Shown here piece after piece: positions 1 through 8,973 of a stretch of 64,000 nucleotides of DNA. The notes below the pieces were generated by a model. It did no database searches. It was not told the DNA's origin and saw nothing but the letters and a program-made list of their open reading frames with translations. Within the stretch, counting starts at the first letter, position 1; each line of letters starts with the position of its first letter. This DNA comes from Cupriavidus agavae (lineage in GTDB: Bacteria > Pseudomonadota > Gammaproteobacteria > Burkholderiales > Burkholderiaceae), in assembly GCF_004217045.1 (NCBI RefSeq), contig NZ_SGXM01000012.1, positions 1 through 64,000 on the forward strand, read 5' to 3'. The position numbers and the translations under genes are program-made.

Positions 1-303
1 CTGCGTTGCTGCGCTGTCCATGGGTAGAACTATAGCGGCCGGCAGCACGGCGAAAACAGGCTATCGCTGTCATAGTTATTCAAAATAATTGAATTCAGGA
101 ATTGTGCCCTTTCCCCAGCCATCTGGACGGCGATCTTGCAATTGATGGTTGCCGTGTTTGCACGCCAGGCACTTTCTACCGTTACGCCGCTGCAACCAAT
201 TCCGGCAGTGTTTTCCGACCTTTGACAACGCAAATTCGCGCCCTAAGCTCGGCTCAGGCGCCCGCGTCGCCGGGCGTCCCAGGACAACGACTGGAGACTC
301 CCC
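1..303. other. upstream intergenic region without a recognisable gene
   Basis: No convincing gene is visible here; the reading frames that cross it are shadows or run into the lipoprotein gene in the wrong frame. The left half is AT-richer than the rest of the window. A TTGACA hexamer at 222-227 could be a -35 element for the gene starting at 304, but the sequence 16-17 bases downstream is a poor -10 match, so a promoter is only a weak possibility. Confidence 0.4.
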
Positions 304-2520
304 ATGAAATCGCTCAAGAGACTGCTCGGCGTCGCCCTCGCCGGCATGATGGCCATCGGCCTTGCGTCGTGCGGCGGAGGCGGTGACGATGATCCGGGCA
401 TCGCGCCCACGGTCCAGTTGCTGTCTTCGCAGCCCGAATACGTCACGGGCGGCACCGCCCTGATCGACGTTGGCGTTCCCAACACGGTCACCAACGACCG
501 TCCCCTCAGGATCACGCTGAACGGCACCGACGTGACCGCGCAGTTCCGCCCCAGCCCCACCGATGCCTCCCATCGCCAGGCCGTGCTGACCGGCATGACG
601 AACGGCGCCAACGCGGTGGTTGCCAGCGTCGGCAAGGCGTCGAACACGCTGGCGATGACCAACTACCCGATCACCGGCCCGGTGATCTCCGGACCCTGGC
701 AGACCCCGTTCATCTGCCAGACCAGCGCGTTCCAGTTGCCAGACGGCAGCACGCTCGGCGCGCCGCTCGACGAGAACTGCAGCGTGGCCACGCGCGTGAA
801 CTACCTCTACATGTCCACGCAGGGCGGCGCGCTCAAGGTGATGGGCGATACCTCGGTACGCCCGGCCGACGTTGCCACCGTCACCACGCTCAACGGTACG
901 CAGGTGCCGTTCATCGTGCGCGTGGAGACGGGCACCGTCGACCGCGGCATCTACCAGAACGCCGTGATCCACGACCCGACCAGCGAATCGGCACCCACGC
1001 CGACCTCGCCGCCACGGGCCTGGAACCGGCGCCTGATCGCCATCGAGGGCTTTGGATGCCCGGGCGGCTGGTACATCCAGGGGGCCGCGCAGGGCAACCT
1101 CCAGTCCGCCGGCTTCGACTTCAGCCTGCTCAACACGCAGCGGCTGGCCGAGGGCTACGCGATGTTCGCCAACACGCTGCAGCATGCGTCGAACAACTGC
1201 AATGCAGTGCTGGCCAGCGAGGCAGCGATGATGTCCAAGGAAGCCACGATCGAACGCTTCGGCGTGCCGGCCTTCACGGTCAGCGCGGGCTGCTCGGGCG
1301 GATCGTACGGCAGCGCACAGCCGGCCGACCGCATTCCCGGCCTGTTCGATGGCGTGCTGATCTCGTGCACCTTCCCCGACCCGCTGTCGATTGCGTTCTC
1401 GGGCTCGGACGGGCACCTGATCACGCACTACATCACGCTGTTCCCATTGGCGCTCAGCGACACGCAGATCGCAGCGGTGACCGGCTACAAGAGCCGCAAG
1501 GCGTTCGAGGATGCCGCCAACCAGGCCCAGCGCACCGACCCCGTGCCGGGACGCGTGGACTATGCCGGCTACAACCCGGCCGTGTTCAACGCGGCGGTGC
1601 CCGCGTCGCTGCGCTATGACCCGGTCAACAACCCGACCGGCATCCGGCCCACGGTCTATGACGCGGCGAAGAACATCTATGGCGTGGACAAGGCCACCGG
1701 CTTCGCGCTGCGTCCGTTCGACAACGTGGGAGTCCAGTATGGGCTGGCCGCACTGAACAGCGGCGCCATCACAACCACGCAGTTCCTCGACCTCAACGAG
1801 AAGGTGGGCGGCTACGACCAGGACGCCAACTACGTGGCCAACCGCGTGGCCGGCGACCCGGGCGCCATCCTGCGCGCCTACCAGAGCGGGCTCCAGCTCG
1901 GCACCAATGGCGGGCTGGCCACGATCCCGGTCTTCGACGTCACCGGGATCTACAACGAGGACACGGCCTACCACTATCAGTGGTTCCACTTCGCACTGCG
2001 CGAGCGGATGGTGCAGGCCAACGGCGACAGCAACAACCACGTGATGTGGCGCGGCAACCCGGTGCCGGCCGATACGGCCTGGAACGCGTTCATCACCTGG
2101 GTGGCGGCTTACAAGGCCGATGCCACGTCCACTGCCCAGAAGGACAAGGTGGTGACGTACAAGCCCGCCAACGCGGTGGATGGCTGCTGGAGCGACGCCT
2201 CGACGTTCGTGCAGGAGACGCAGACGCTGAGCCCGATCGCCAACACCACGTGCAACGGCCTGTTCCCGTCGTGGACCGCGCCGCGCATCGTGGCGGGCGG
2301 ACCCGTGGCTGCCAACGTCCTCAAGTGCGCGCTCAAGCCGATCGCGGCTACCGACTACGCCGTGATGTTCACTGGTGCCGAGATGACCCGGATGCAGGCC
2401 ATCTTCCCCAACGGCGTGTGCGACTGGTCGCGCCCCGGCATCAATCAGTCGGGCGTGGTGCCGAACGGTTCGTTCGGCCCGTCGCCGGTCAACCTGGTGT
2501 TCGACGTGACCAAGTCCTAG
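304..2520 (+). CDS. exported DUF6351-family lipoprotein, tannase-like hydrolase fold
   Basis: A 738-residue protein starting with a basic, hydrophobic signal peptide that ends in a lipobox (IGLASC, Cys about residue 23) followed by Gly-rich and Asp-rich linker residues, so it should be lipid-anchored outside the inner membrane. The overall sequence resembles the DUF6351 family. A GCSGGS segment near residue 330 looks like the nucleophile elbow of tannase/feruloyl-esterase-type alpha/beta hydrolases; an esterase role is inferred and the substrate is unknown. Several paired cysteines suggest disulphides, consistent with export. The gene is followed at once by a hairpin terminator, so it is probably monocistronic, although another lipoprotein hydrolase lies immediately downstream on the same strand. 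Confidence 0.75.
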   Translation: MKSLKRLLGVALAGMMAIGLASCGGGGDDDPGIAPTVQLLSSQPEYVTGGTALIDVGVPNTVTNDRPLRITLNGTDVTAQFRPSPTDASHRQAVLTGMTNGANAVVASVGKASNTLAMTNYPITGPVISGPWQTPFICQTSAFQLPDGSTLGAPLDENCSVATRVNYLYMSTQGGALKVMGDTSVRPADVATVTTLNGTQVPFIVRVETGTVDRGIYQNAVIHDPTSESAPTPTSPPRAWNRRLIAIEGFGCPGGWYIQGAAQGNLQSAGFDFSLLNTQRLAEGYAMFANTLQHASNNCNAVLASEAAMMSKEATIERFGVPAFTVSAGCSGGSYGSAQPADRIPGLFDGVLISCTFPDPLSIAFSGSDGHLITHYITLFPLALSDTQIAAVTGYKSRKAFEDAANQAQRTDPVPGRVDYAGYNPAVFNAAVPASLRYDPVNNPTGIRPTVYDAAKNIYGVDKATGFALRPFDNVGVQYGLAALNSGAITTTQFLDLNEKVGGYDQDANYVANRVAGDPGAILRAYQSGLQLGTNGGLATIPVFDVTGIYNEDTAYHYQWFHFALRERMVQANGDSNNHVMWRGNPVPADTAWNAFITWVAAYKADATSTAQKDKVVTYKPANAVDGCWSDASTFVQETQTLSPIANTTCNGLFPSWTAPRIVAGGPVAANVLKCALKPIAATDYAVMFTGAEMTRMQAIFPNGVCDWSRPGINQSGVVPNGSFGPSPVNLVFDVTKS

Positions 2521-2543
2521 ACGGCAGGCAGTGCGATGGGAAG

Positions 2544-2569
2544 AGCCGGGCCGCGTGCCCGGCTTTTTT
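2544..2569 (+). terminator. Rho-independent terminator after the DUF6351 lipoprotein gene
   Basis: GCCGGG and CCCGGC arms (2545-2550 and 2558-2563) enclose a seven-base loop and are followed by six T residues. It lies 24 bases after the stop codon at 2520. Confidence 0.8.
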
Positions 2570-2701
2570 CTGGGAAACCGATCAATCGATCCAAACAATC
2601 AATTTATCAGCACAATCCCGAGCACCTATAGTCGAGGCGCCCTCCGTCGCAGGAACGGACGGCGTTTTAGACAAAGCCATAAAAGACCGAGGAGACATCA
2701 G

Positions 2702-4876
2702 ATGGAAGGACGTGCACATGGCCGGCACGCGGCGGCGCTCGCGCTCGCGGCGGCGCTGGCGGTAGCAGGTTGCGGCGGCAGCGATGACAACAACGGCAAC
2801 GCAGGTGGCGGCAACGCGGGCGGCGGCTCCGGCGGCGGCACGCCCGAGGCGCGCACCCCCGCGCAGACGCTGACCATTACCGGCCGGCAGGACTTTGCCG
2901 GTTCGTACGGCAGCGTGGGCCAGTACGAGCAACTGACCGGCACCATCCGTGGCGAAGTCGATCCGAAAGACCCGAAGAACGCCATCATCCAGGATCTCGC
3001 GCTCGCACCGCTCAATGCCAACGGCATGGTCGAGTACACCGCCGACTTCACGATGCTCAAGCCCAAGGACATGAGCAAGGCCAGTGGCGTGCTGCGCTAC
3101 GACGCGCCGAACCGCGGCAACATCCTGACCATGCCCAACCCGGCCACTTCGCCCAGCGACGCCGTGTACTTCGAGCGCGGCTACGTACTGCTGTACTCGG
3201 CCTGGCAAGGCGATGTGCCGAAGTCCACGCCGGCGCGCCTGACCGTGACCGTGCCCGTGGCGAAGAACGCCGACGGCACCTCGATCACCGGCCCCTATCG
3301 CACGGAACTGGTGCCTACCGTGGCCACTCCGGCGATGTCGCTGCCCGGTGGCGTATTCAACGGCACGATGATTCCCTACGCGCCGGCCAGCCTCGACAAT
3401 ACCCAGCCCGGCTACTCGCTGACACGGCGCCAGAACGAGACCGACGCACGTGTGGCCATTCCCGCCGCCGACTGGAAGTTCGCAAAGTGCGATGCCGGCG
3501 TGCCATTCCCGGGCACCGCCGATCCGGCCAGCATCTGCCTGCGCGGCGGCTTCGACCCGCAATACCTGTACGAACTGGTCTACGTGGCGAAGGACCCCAA
3601 GGTGATGGGGGTGGGCCTGGCCGCCCTGCGCGATACCGTCACCTTCTTCCGCAGCAAGGCGGTGGACAGCGCGGGCACGCCAAACCCGCTGGCCGGCAGC
3701 ATCCGCAACACCATCGGGCAGGGCACGTCGCAATCAGGCAACGCGATGAAGACGTTCCTGCACCTGGGGTTCAACCAGGCGCTGGACGGCTCGAAGGTGT
3801 TCGACGGCATCTACGCACACGTGGCGGCACGGCAGACTAACCTCAACACGCGCTTCGCCGTGCCGGGCGGCGGCGGCGGACTGCGCACCGACCACACGGC
3901 ATTCGGCCAGACCGCGCCGCGCGGGCTCGACAAGGACTACGTGGATGACATCTCGGGCAAGTCTGGCGGGGTGATGGCGCGTTGCGCGGCGACGAACACC
4001 TGCCCGAAGTTCTTCCTGGGCCTGTCGGGCACCGAGTTCTGGCAACTGCAAGGCTCGCCGGTGCTGACCGATGCCAACGGCTTCGCCGATCTCAGGCAGC
4101 CCGATAACGCGCGCATCTACTACTACACCGGCACGCAGCACGGGGGCGCCGGCGGCACCGCCAGCATTACCTATGCCCCCACGCGCAACGTGTATCCGGC
4201 CGGCACCGTGATCCATTTCAACGACACGTTCCGCGCGCTGTTTCTCGACCTGGAAGATTGGGTCGTGAAGGGCACCGCGCCGCCGCCAAGCCAGGTGCCG
4301 GCACTGGCCGATGGCACGCTGGTACGGCCCGCGAGCCTGGCGATGCCGGTCATGAAGGGACTGTCGTGGCCGGTAGCCGGGGTCTCCACGCCGATCCCGG
4401 ACTTCCAGTATCTGGCGCGCTACAACGGCTATCCGCTGCTCGACTTCGGGCCGCAGTACCGGCGCGAGGATGAATCGGGCATCGCCACGCTGCTGCCGCC
4501 AGCCAACCTGAACCGCGACTACGCCATCCTGGTGCCGCAGGTGGATGCCACCACCGGCATTCCGCGCGCCGGTATCCGTTCGGTGGAGGCGCGGGCGCCG
4601 GTCGGCACCAGCATCGAGTTCAACTATGTGGCCACGCCGGGCATCGTCGACCTGTCGAACCTGACCGGCGCGTTCATCCCATTCCACAAGACCGAGGCCG
4701 CGCGGATTGCCGCCGGGGATGGAAGGCCGTCGCTGGAATCGCTCTATACCGACCAGGCGGGCTACGTGGCCGCCGTGACCACCGCCGCGAACGACCTTGT
4801 GGCCCAGCGCCTGCTGCTGCAACGCGATGCCGACGCGATCATCGCCCGCGCCGTGGCCAATCCGGTCCTGCCGTGA
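2702..4876 (+). CDS. exported lipoprotein, alpha/beta hydrolase (Abhydrolase_10 type)
   Basis: I chose the ATG at 2702 because a GAGGAG-like ribosome site lies just upstream and the protein then begins with a proper lipoprotein signal (ALAVAGCGG, Cys about residue 23). The upstream in-frame codons from 2531 run through the preceding terminator and are not credible. The product is 724 residues, with a Gly/Asn-rich linker after the lipid anchor. A GTSQSG motif near residue 345 is a probable nucleophile elbow, and the whole resembles the large Abhydrolase_10 domain family. It is probably an exported esterase or polyester/oligomer hydrolase; the substrate cannot be read from sequence. It is encoded next to another exported hydrolase on the same strand but has its own leader. 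Confidence 0.75.
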   Translation: MEGRAHGRHAAALALAAALAVAGCGGSDDNNGNAGGGNAGGGSGGGTPEARTPAQTLTITGRQDFAGSYGSVGQYEQLTGTIRGEVDPKDPKNAIIQDLALAPLNANGMVEYTADFTMLKPKDMSKASGVLRYDAPNRGNILTMPNPATSPSDAVYFERGYVLLYSAWQGDVPKSTPARLTVTVPVAKNADGTSITGPYRTELVPTVATPAMSLPGGVFNGTMIPYAPASLDNTQPGYSLTRRQNETDARVAIPAADWKFAKCDAGVPFPGTADPASICLRGGFDPQYLYELVYVAKDPKVMGVGLAALRDTVTFFRSKAVDSAGTPNPLAGSIRNTIGQGTSQSGNAMKTFLHLGFNQALDGSKVFDGIYAHVAARQTNLNTRFAVPGGGGGLRTDHTAFGQTAPRGLDKDYVDDISGKSGGVMARCAATNTCPKFFLGLSGTEFWQLQGSPVLTDANGFADLRQPDNARIYYYTGTQHGGAGGTASITYAPTRNVYPAGTVIHFNDTFRALFLDLEDWVVKGTAPPPSQVPALADGTLVRPASLAMPVMKGLSWPVAGVSTPIPDFQYLARYNGYPLLDFGPQYRREDESGIATLLPPANLNRDYAILVPQVDATTGIPRAGIRSVEARAPVGTSIEFNYVATPGIVDLSNLTGAFIPFHKTEAARIAAGDGRPSLESLYTDQAGYVAAVTTAANDLVAQRLLLQRDADAIIARAVANPVLP

Positions 4877-4892
4877 TGGTTTGATGTCTTGG

Positions 4893-4914
4893 GGGGCGGG
4901 CCCGGTCCCGCCCC
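4893..4914 (+). terminator. GC-rich hairpin after the hydrolase gene
   Basis: Perfect 8-bp arms GGGGCGGG (4893-4900) and CCCGCCCC (4907-4914) around a six-base loop, 17 bases after the stop codon. There is no T-run, so termination by this hairpin alone is uncertain. Confidence 0.45.
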
Positions 4915-4956
4915 TCGGCAAGCCCCTTCACCCGACGCGTGTAAGCTGGACCCGGC

Positions 4957-4977
4957 AAATGAGAATACTTATCATTT
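4957..4977 (+). promoter_or_regulatory. probable Fur box upstream of the orfX-like gene and sodA
   Basis: A 21-base AT-rich element in very GC-rich surroundings has perfect outer arms AAATGA and TCATTT and an inner GAAT...TTAT. It closely follows the Fur-box pattern (repeats of GATAAT/ATTATC in inverted orientation). It ends 27 bases before the start codon at 5005, where it could cover the promoter. Iron-dependent repression of the two genes downstream is inferred. Confidence 0.7.
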
Positions 4978-5004
4978 AAAGATTCCGGTGCCGGGGGTCT
5001 TGCC

Positions 5005-5493
5005 ATGAATCCGCAGTATTCCGCCACGCAGGCCAGCCCGGCGCCTGACGACGCAAGCCTCCCACTATGGGAACGTACGATGCGCGCCGCGGTGTCGCGC
5101 CAGCGCGCCGGCCAGTGGAAGCCAGCGGCCGATGGCTACCGGCAGGCGCTGGACATCGCCCTGTTATTGATGGACCGGGCCCCGGCAGCACGCGCCGATG
5201 ACTGCGTGGCCGCACTGGTTGTCTCCTTCCTGAATCTCTCCGACGCACAGGCCGAGCTGGGCCATGCAGAGCAGGCCGTCGCCCTGCTCTGCAACGCGCA
5301 CGAGACACTGCTCGCCCTGCACCTCGAACCCTGCCGCCTGCCCGAACTGCGCGCGGCAGCCCTGCGCCATACGCGCGAGACGCATATGGCCATCGTCATG
5401 CATGCCCGGGACCACGGCATGCATCCGCTCTGCGCGCGGGCGCTGGACGCCGGACGCCAGGCGCTCGAACCCCAGCGCGCGCAGCCGCATTGA
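5005..5493 (+). CDS. small helical protein, OrfX-like, encoded before sodA
   Basis: A 162-residue soluble protein without signal peptide or membrane segments. It is Ala/Leu/Glu-rich and predicted mostly helical, with a TPR-like feel (repeated WKPAADGYRQAL and AVALLCNAHETL stretches). It starts 27 bases after a probable Fur box and ends 29 bases before sodA, so the two genes should be co-transcribed. In Pseudomonas and Bordetella an uncharacterised orfX lies between fumC and the iron-repressed sodA; this gene occupies the same place, without fumC. The family assignment rests on context and size only, and no biochemical function is known to me. Confidence 0.7.
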   Translation: MNPQYSATQASPAPDDASLPLWERTMRAAVSRQRAGQWKPAADGYRQALDIALLLMDRAPAARADDCVAALVVSFLNLSDAQAELGHAEQAVALLCNAHETLLALHLEPCRLPELRAAALRHTRETHMAIVMHARDHGMHPLCARALDAGRQALEPQRAQPH

Positions 5494-5522
5494 CATTTCG
5501 CCCCAACCCACAGGAATCCAGG

Positions 5523-6146
<624 letters not shown>

Positions 6147-6162
6147 CCGCTGGCTGGCAGGC

Positions 6163-6402
6163 TCAGCCCGGCCAGCGCGTGAGCGACTGGTCGGCCATCG
6201 TGACGAGGATCAGGTCCCGGTGCGTCCGATGGTTGTGCTGGGCCTGCAGCAGTTCATGCAATAACGCCGACGGCGCCTCGGCATCCCAGCCGTTTGCGCG
6301 GCATTGGCGCACGACTCCAATCTGATTTCGAATCAGCTCGCGCACCTGCACCAGGTGCCGCACCGCCATGGCGAGATCACGTCGTTCGATGGCTTCGTCC
6401 AT
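6163..6402 (-). CDS. small hypothetical protein, possibly helical
   Basis: A 79-residue frame beginning MDEAIERRDLAMAV on the minus strand, convergent with sodA. Composition is that of a soluble two- or three-helix protein, with evenly spaced hydrophobic residues and several His and Arg residues. The longer frame from 6450 has an unlikely Gly/Arg-rich start. No family is recognised and no strong ribosome site is visible, so it may be a real small gene or a chance frame. An inverted repeat CGCTGGC (6148-6154) / GCCAGCG (6171-6177) sits at its 3' end, between it and sodA. Confidence 0.4.
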   Translation of the reverse strand: MDEAIERRDLAMAVRHLVQVRELIRNQIGVVRQCRANGWDAEAPSALLHELLQAQHNHRTHRDLILVTMADQSLTRWPG

Positions 6403-6759
6403 AGTGTCAGCCCGTCCGGGGCTGGACCGCCCGCCTGCGCGAGCATGCATTGCAGGTCATCGCGTTCTCCGCATCAGGGGCACCCCCTCTGCTGGACTGT
6501 ACGCGCGTCGGGGGGAAGGTCAAGGCATTTTCCCCAAAGGCGCGTCCCACTCCGCTCCCGTCTTCCATTTCCGCATGCCCTATTCGCCCCGCATGCCGTG
6601 CTCTGGTCCGCAGAATTCTTACCTACAGAACATCGATCCATTCATTTGCACAAAAACGGGGTTAACCCGTCTTAAATTTCACCGCGTCGCCCGGTAAAGT
6701 TTCTTTCCATGGAACAACGTTCTGTTAAACAGAACATACGCTACCCCGGAGACCGCCTC
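6403..6759. other. intergenic region upstream of the Bug/CoA-transferase operon
   Basis: No credible gene is seen. The right half is AT-richer (about 6600-6740) and ends in a 17-base palindrome at 6719-6735, so it probably holds the promoter of the operon that starts at 6760. Confidence 0.5.
6719..6735. promoter_or_regulatory. 17-base palindromic operator before the Bug operon
   Basis: GTTCTGTT and AACAGAAC arms flank a single central base, giving a near-perfect palindrome 24 bases before the start codon at 6760. The size and symmetry fit a dimeric one-component repressor or activator (IclR-, GntR- or TetR-like). No regulator gene is adjacent, so its protein is not identified. Confidence 0.55.
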
Positions 6760-7764
6760 ATGACCCCCATCGCCCGACACCCGGCCACGCGCCGCGTCCC
6801 GCATCTCGCCCTGGCCCTGCTGTTGCCGGCCACGCTGGCCCTTGCCGCCCCGCTCGCCACCGCCGCCGACGCCTATCCGTCGCAGCCGATCCGCCTCGTC
6901 GTGCCGTTCCCGCCGGCCGGTGGCACCGACGTGCTGTCGCGCCTCGTCTTCAACAAGGTTGGCATGGCCACCAAGTGGACCGTCGTGGTCGAGAATCGCG
7001 CCGGTGCGGGTGGCAACATCGGCCTCGACCTCGTGGCCAAGGCCAAGCCGGACGGCTACACGCTCGGCATGGGCCAGACCGCCAACCTGGCGATCAACCC
7101 GACGCTGTACCCCAAGATGCCGTACAACGCGGTCAAGGATTTCACGCCGGTGGCGTTGGTCGCCGCGCAGCCGGTGGTACTGATCGTGCGCGCCGACTCG
7201 CCGTTCAAGAACGTGGCTGACCTCGTGGCGGCGGCCAAGGCCAAGCAGCTGTCGATGGCGTCGGCCGGCACCGGCACGGTCGGTCATCTGGCCGGCGAGA
7301 TGTTCCAGCGCAAGGCTGGCATCAAGGCGCTGCACGTGCCGTACAAGGGCGCATCCCCAGCGCTGAACGACCTGATGGGCGGCCAGACCGATTTCTATTT
7401 CGCCACGCCGCCCATCGCCATGCCGATGATCAAGGCCGGCAAGCTCCGCGCCATTGCCGTGACCTCCGCCAAGCGCCTGCCGTTGCTCGCCAACGTGCCT
7501 ACCGTTGCCGAATCGGGCTATGCCGGCTTCCAGGCCGAGGATTGGAAGGCACTCGTGGCGCCGGCCAACACGCCGCCCGACGTGGTGGCGCGCCTGAACG
7601 CCGAGGTCAACAAGGCGCTGGCCCAGCCCGACACCATCGCCAAGCTCAAGGAAGAAGGCAGCGAGCCGCGCGGCGGCTCGGCCAAGGATTTCGAGAGCTT
7701 CCTGAAGACCGAAAACACACGTTGGGGCGAAATCGTCCGCCAGTCCGGCGCGCGCGTCGAGTAA
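6760..7764 (+). CDS. Bug-family tripartite tricarboxylate transporter substrate-binding protein
   Basis: A 334-residue periplasmic binding protein. From the ATG at 6760 it has a classic Sec signal peptide ending near ATAADA, then the Bug (TctC) family start YPSQPIRLVVPFPPAGGTD, which supports this start over the one at 6709. Bug proteins bind carboxylates such as citrate or other small acids for TctAB permeases or for sensing. No tctA or tctB gene is nearby, so this is an orphan binding protein that must share a permease encoded elsewhere. Ten bases separate it from a CoA-transferase gene, implying that the bound acid is activated to a CoA thioester. Confidence 0.9.
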   Translation: MTPIARHPATRRVPHLALALLLPATLALAAPLATAADAYPSQPIRLVVPFPPAGGTDVLSRLVFNKVGMATKWTVVVENRAGAGGNIGLDLVAKAKPDGYTLGMGQTANLAINPTLYPKMPYNAVKDFTPVALVAAQPVVLIVRADSPFKNVADLVAAAKAKQLSMASAGTGTVGHLAGEMFQRKAGIKALHVPYKGASPALNDLMGGQTDFYFATPPIAMPMIKAGKLRAIAVTSAKRLPLLANVPTVAESGYAGFQAEDWKALVAPANTPPDVVARLNAEVNKALAQPDTIAKLKEEGSEPRGGSAKDFESFLKTENTRWGEIVRQSGARVE

Positions 7765-7773
7765 GAGACCGCC

Positions 7774-8973
7774 ATGCGCAAACCATTGCAAGGCATCCGC
7801 GTCCTGGACCTGACCAACGTGCTGGCGGGGCCCTTCTGTTGCCATCAACTGGCGCACATGGGCGCCGACGTGATCAAGGTGGAAACACCGGGCACCGGCG
7901 ACCTCGCCCGCCAGCTGGGCGCCGATGCCGACCTGAACCGCAAGCTGATGGGGGTGTCGTTCCTGGCGCAGAACCCGGGCAAGCGCTCGATCACGATCAA
8001 TCTCAAGCACGCCGACGGCAAGGACGTATTCCGCAAGCTCGTGGAGAGCGCCGACGTGGTGGTGGAGAACTTCCGCCCCGGCGTGATGACGCGGCTCGGC
8101 GTGGGCTACGACAACCTCAAGGCCGTCAACCCGCGCCTGATCTATTGCGCGATCTCGGGCTTCGGCCAGGACGGGCCGCTGTCAGACCTGCCGGCGTACG
8201 ACCAGATCATCCAGGGCATGTCGGGGGTGATGAGCATCACGGGCGATGCCGACAGCGCGCCGCTGCGCGTGGGCTACCCGGTGGCCGACACGATCGGTGG
8301 CATGACGGCGGCATTCTCGATTGCGGCGGCACTGGCCGATACGCAGCGCACCGAAGGCTACTTCCTCGACGTGTCGATGCTCGAAGCCACGATGGCGACG
8401 ATGGGCTGGGTGGTATCGAACCACCTGATCGCCGGCAAGGACCCGGTGGCGCTCGGCAACGTGAACATGACGGCGAGCCCGTCGGGCACGTTCCGCACTG
8501 GCGACGGTCCGCTCAACATCGCGGCCAACAAGCAGGAGCAGTTCGAGGCGGTCTGCCGGGTCATTGGCCGCCCTGAGCTGGCCGCCGACCCGCGCTTCGC
8601 CGAACGCCAGGCGCGCCTGGCCAACCGCGCGGCGCTGACTGCCGAACTGGAACAAGAACTGGCACGCAAGAGCGCCACCGAGTGGTGGGAGCTGTTCAAC
8701 GCCGCCGGTGTGCCGGCCGGCCCCGTGCTGAAGGTCGCAGACGTGCTCCAGCACCCACAGATCCGCGACCGCGGCATGCTCGGCCACTTCACTGACGTGC
8801 CCGGCGTGGGCCGCGACATCCGGCTGGTGCGCACCGGTTTCAAGGTGAATGGTTCCGCGCCGTCGGTGGACACGCCGCCGCCGCAACTGGGCCAGCACAC
8901 GGCTGACATCCTCGACGAACTCGGCTACACGCCGGAGCAGATCGCCACCCTCCAAGCGGAGCGCGCACTATGA
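7774..8973 (+). CDS. class III CoA-transferase (CaiB/BaiF family)
   Basis: A 399-residue cytoplasmic enzyme with family features throughout: the N-terminal VLDLTNVLAGPF, the GADVIKVE motif and the conserved Asp in FLDVSMLEA that would carry the acyl-enzyme intermediate. Family members move CoA between acids, here presumably from an available acyl-CoA to the carboxylate taken up by the neighbouring binding protein. The start follows the Bug gene by 9 bases, and its stop overlaps the start of the citryl-CoA lyase gene (ATGA), so the two enzymes are translationally coupled. Substrate identity is inferred only from context. Confidence 0.9.
   Translation: MRKPLQGIRVLDLTNVLAGPFCCHQLAHMGADVIKVETPGTGDLARQLGADADLNRKLMGVSFLAQNPGKRSITINLKHADGKDVFRKLVESADVVVENFRPGVMTRLGVGYDNLKAVNPRLIYCAISGFGQDGPLSDLPAYDQIIQGMSGVMSITGDADSAPLRVGYPVADTIGGMTAAFSIAAALADTQRTEGYFLDVSMLEATMATMGWVVSNHLIAGKDPVALGNVNMTASPSGTFRTGDGPLNIAANKQEQFEAVCRVIGRPELAADPRFAERQARLANRAALTAELEQELARKSATEWWELFNAAGVPAGPVLKVADVLQHPQIRDRGMLGHFTDVPGVGRDIRLVRTGFKVNGSAPSVDTPPPQLGQHTADILDELGYTPEQIATLQAERAL

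Noticed and set aside
76..2598. 840-residue minus-strand open frame
   Set aside because: It is the antisense of the DUF6351 lipoprotein gene, Arg/His/Gly-rich without domains, as expected for shadows in GC-rich DNA.
6695..6721. TAAAGTTT resembling a sigma-28 -35 element before the Bug operon
   Set aside because: Eleven bases downstream the sequence has no resemblance to GCCGATAA, and the operon is not flagellar.
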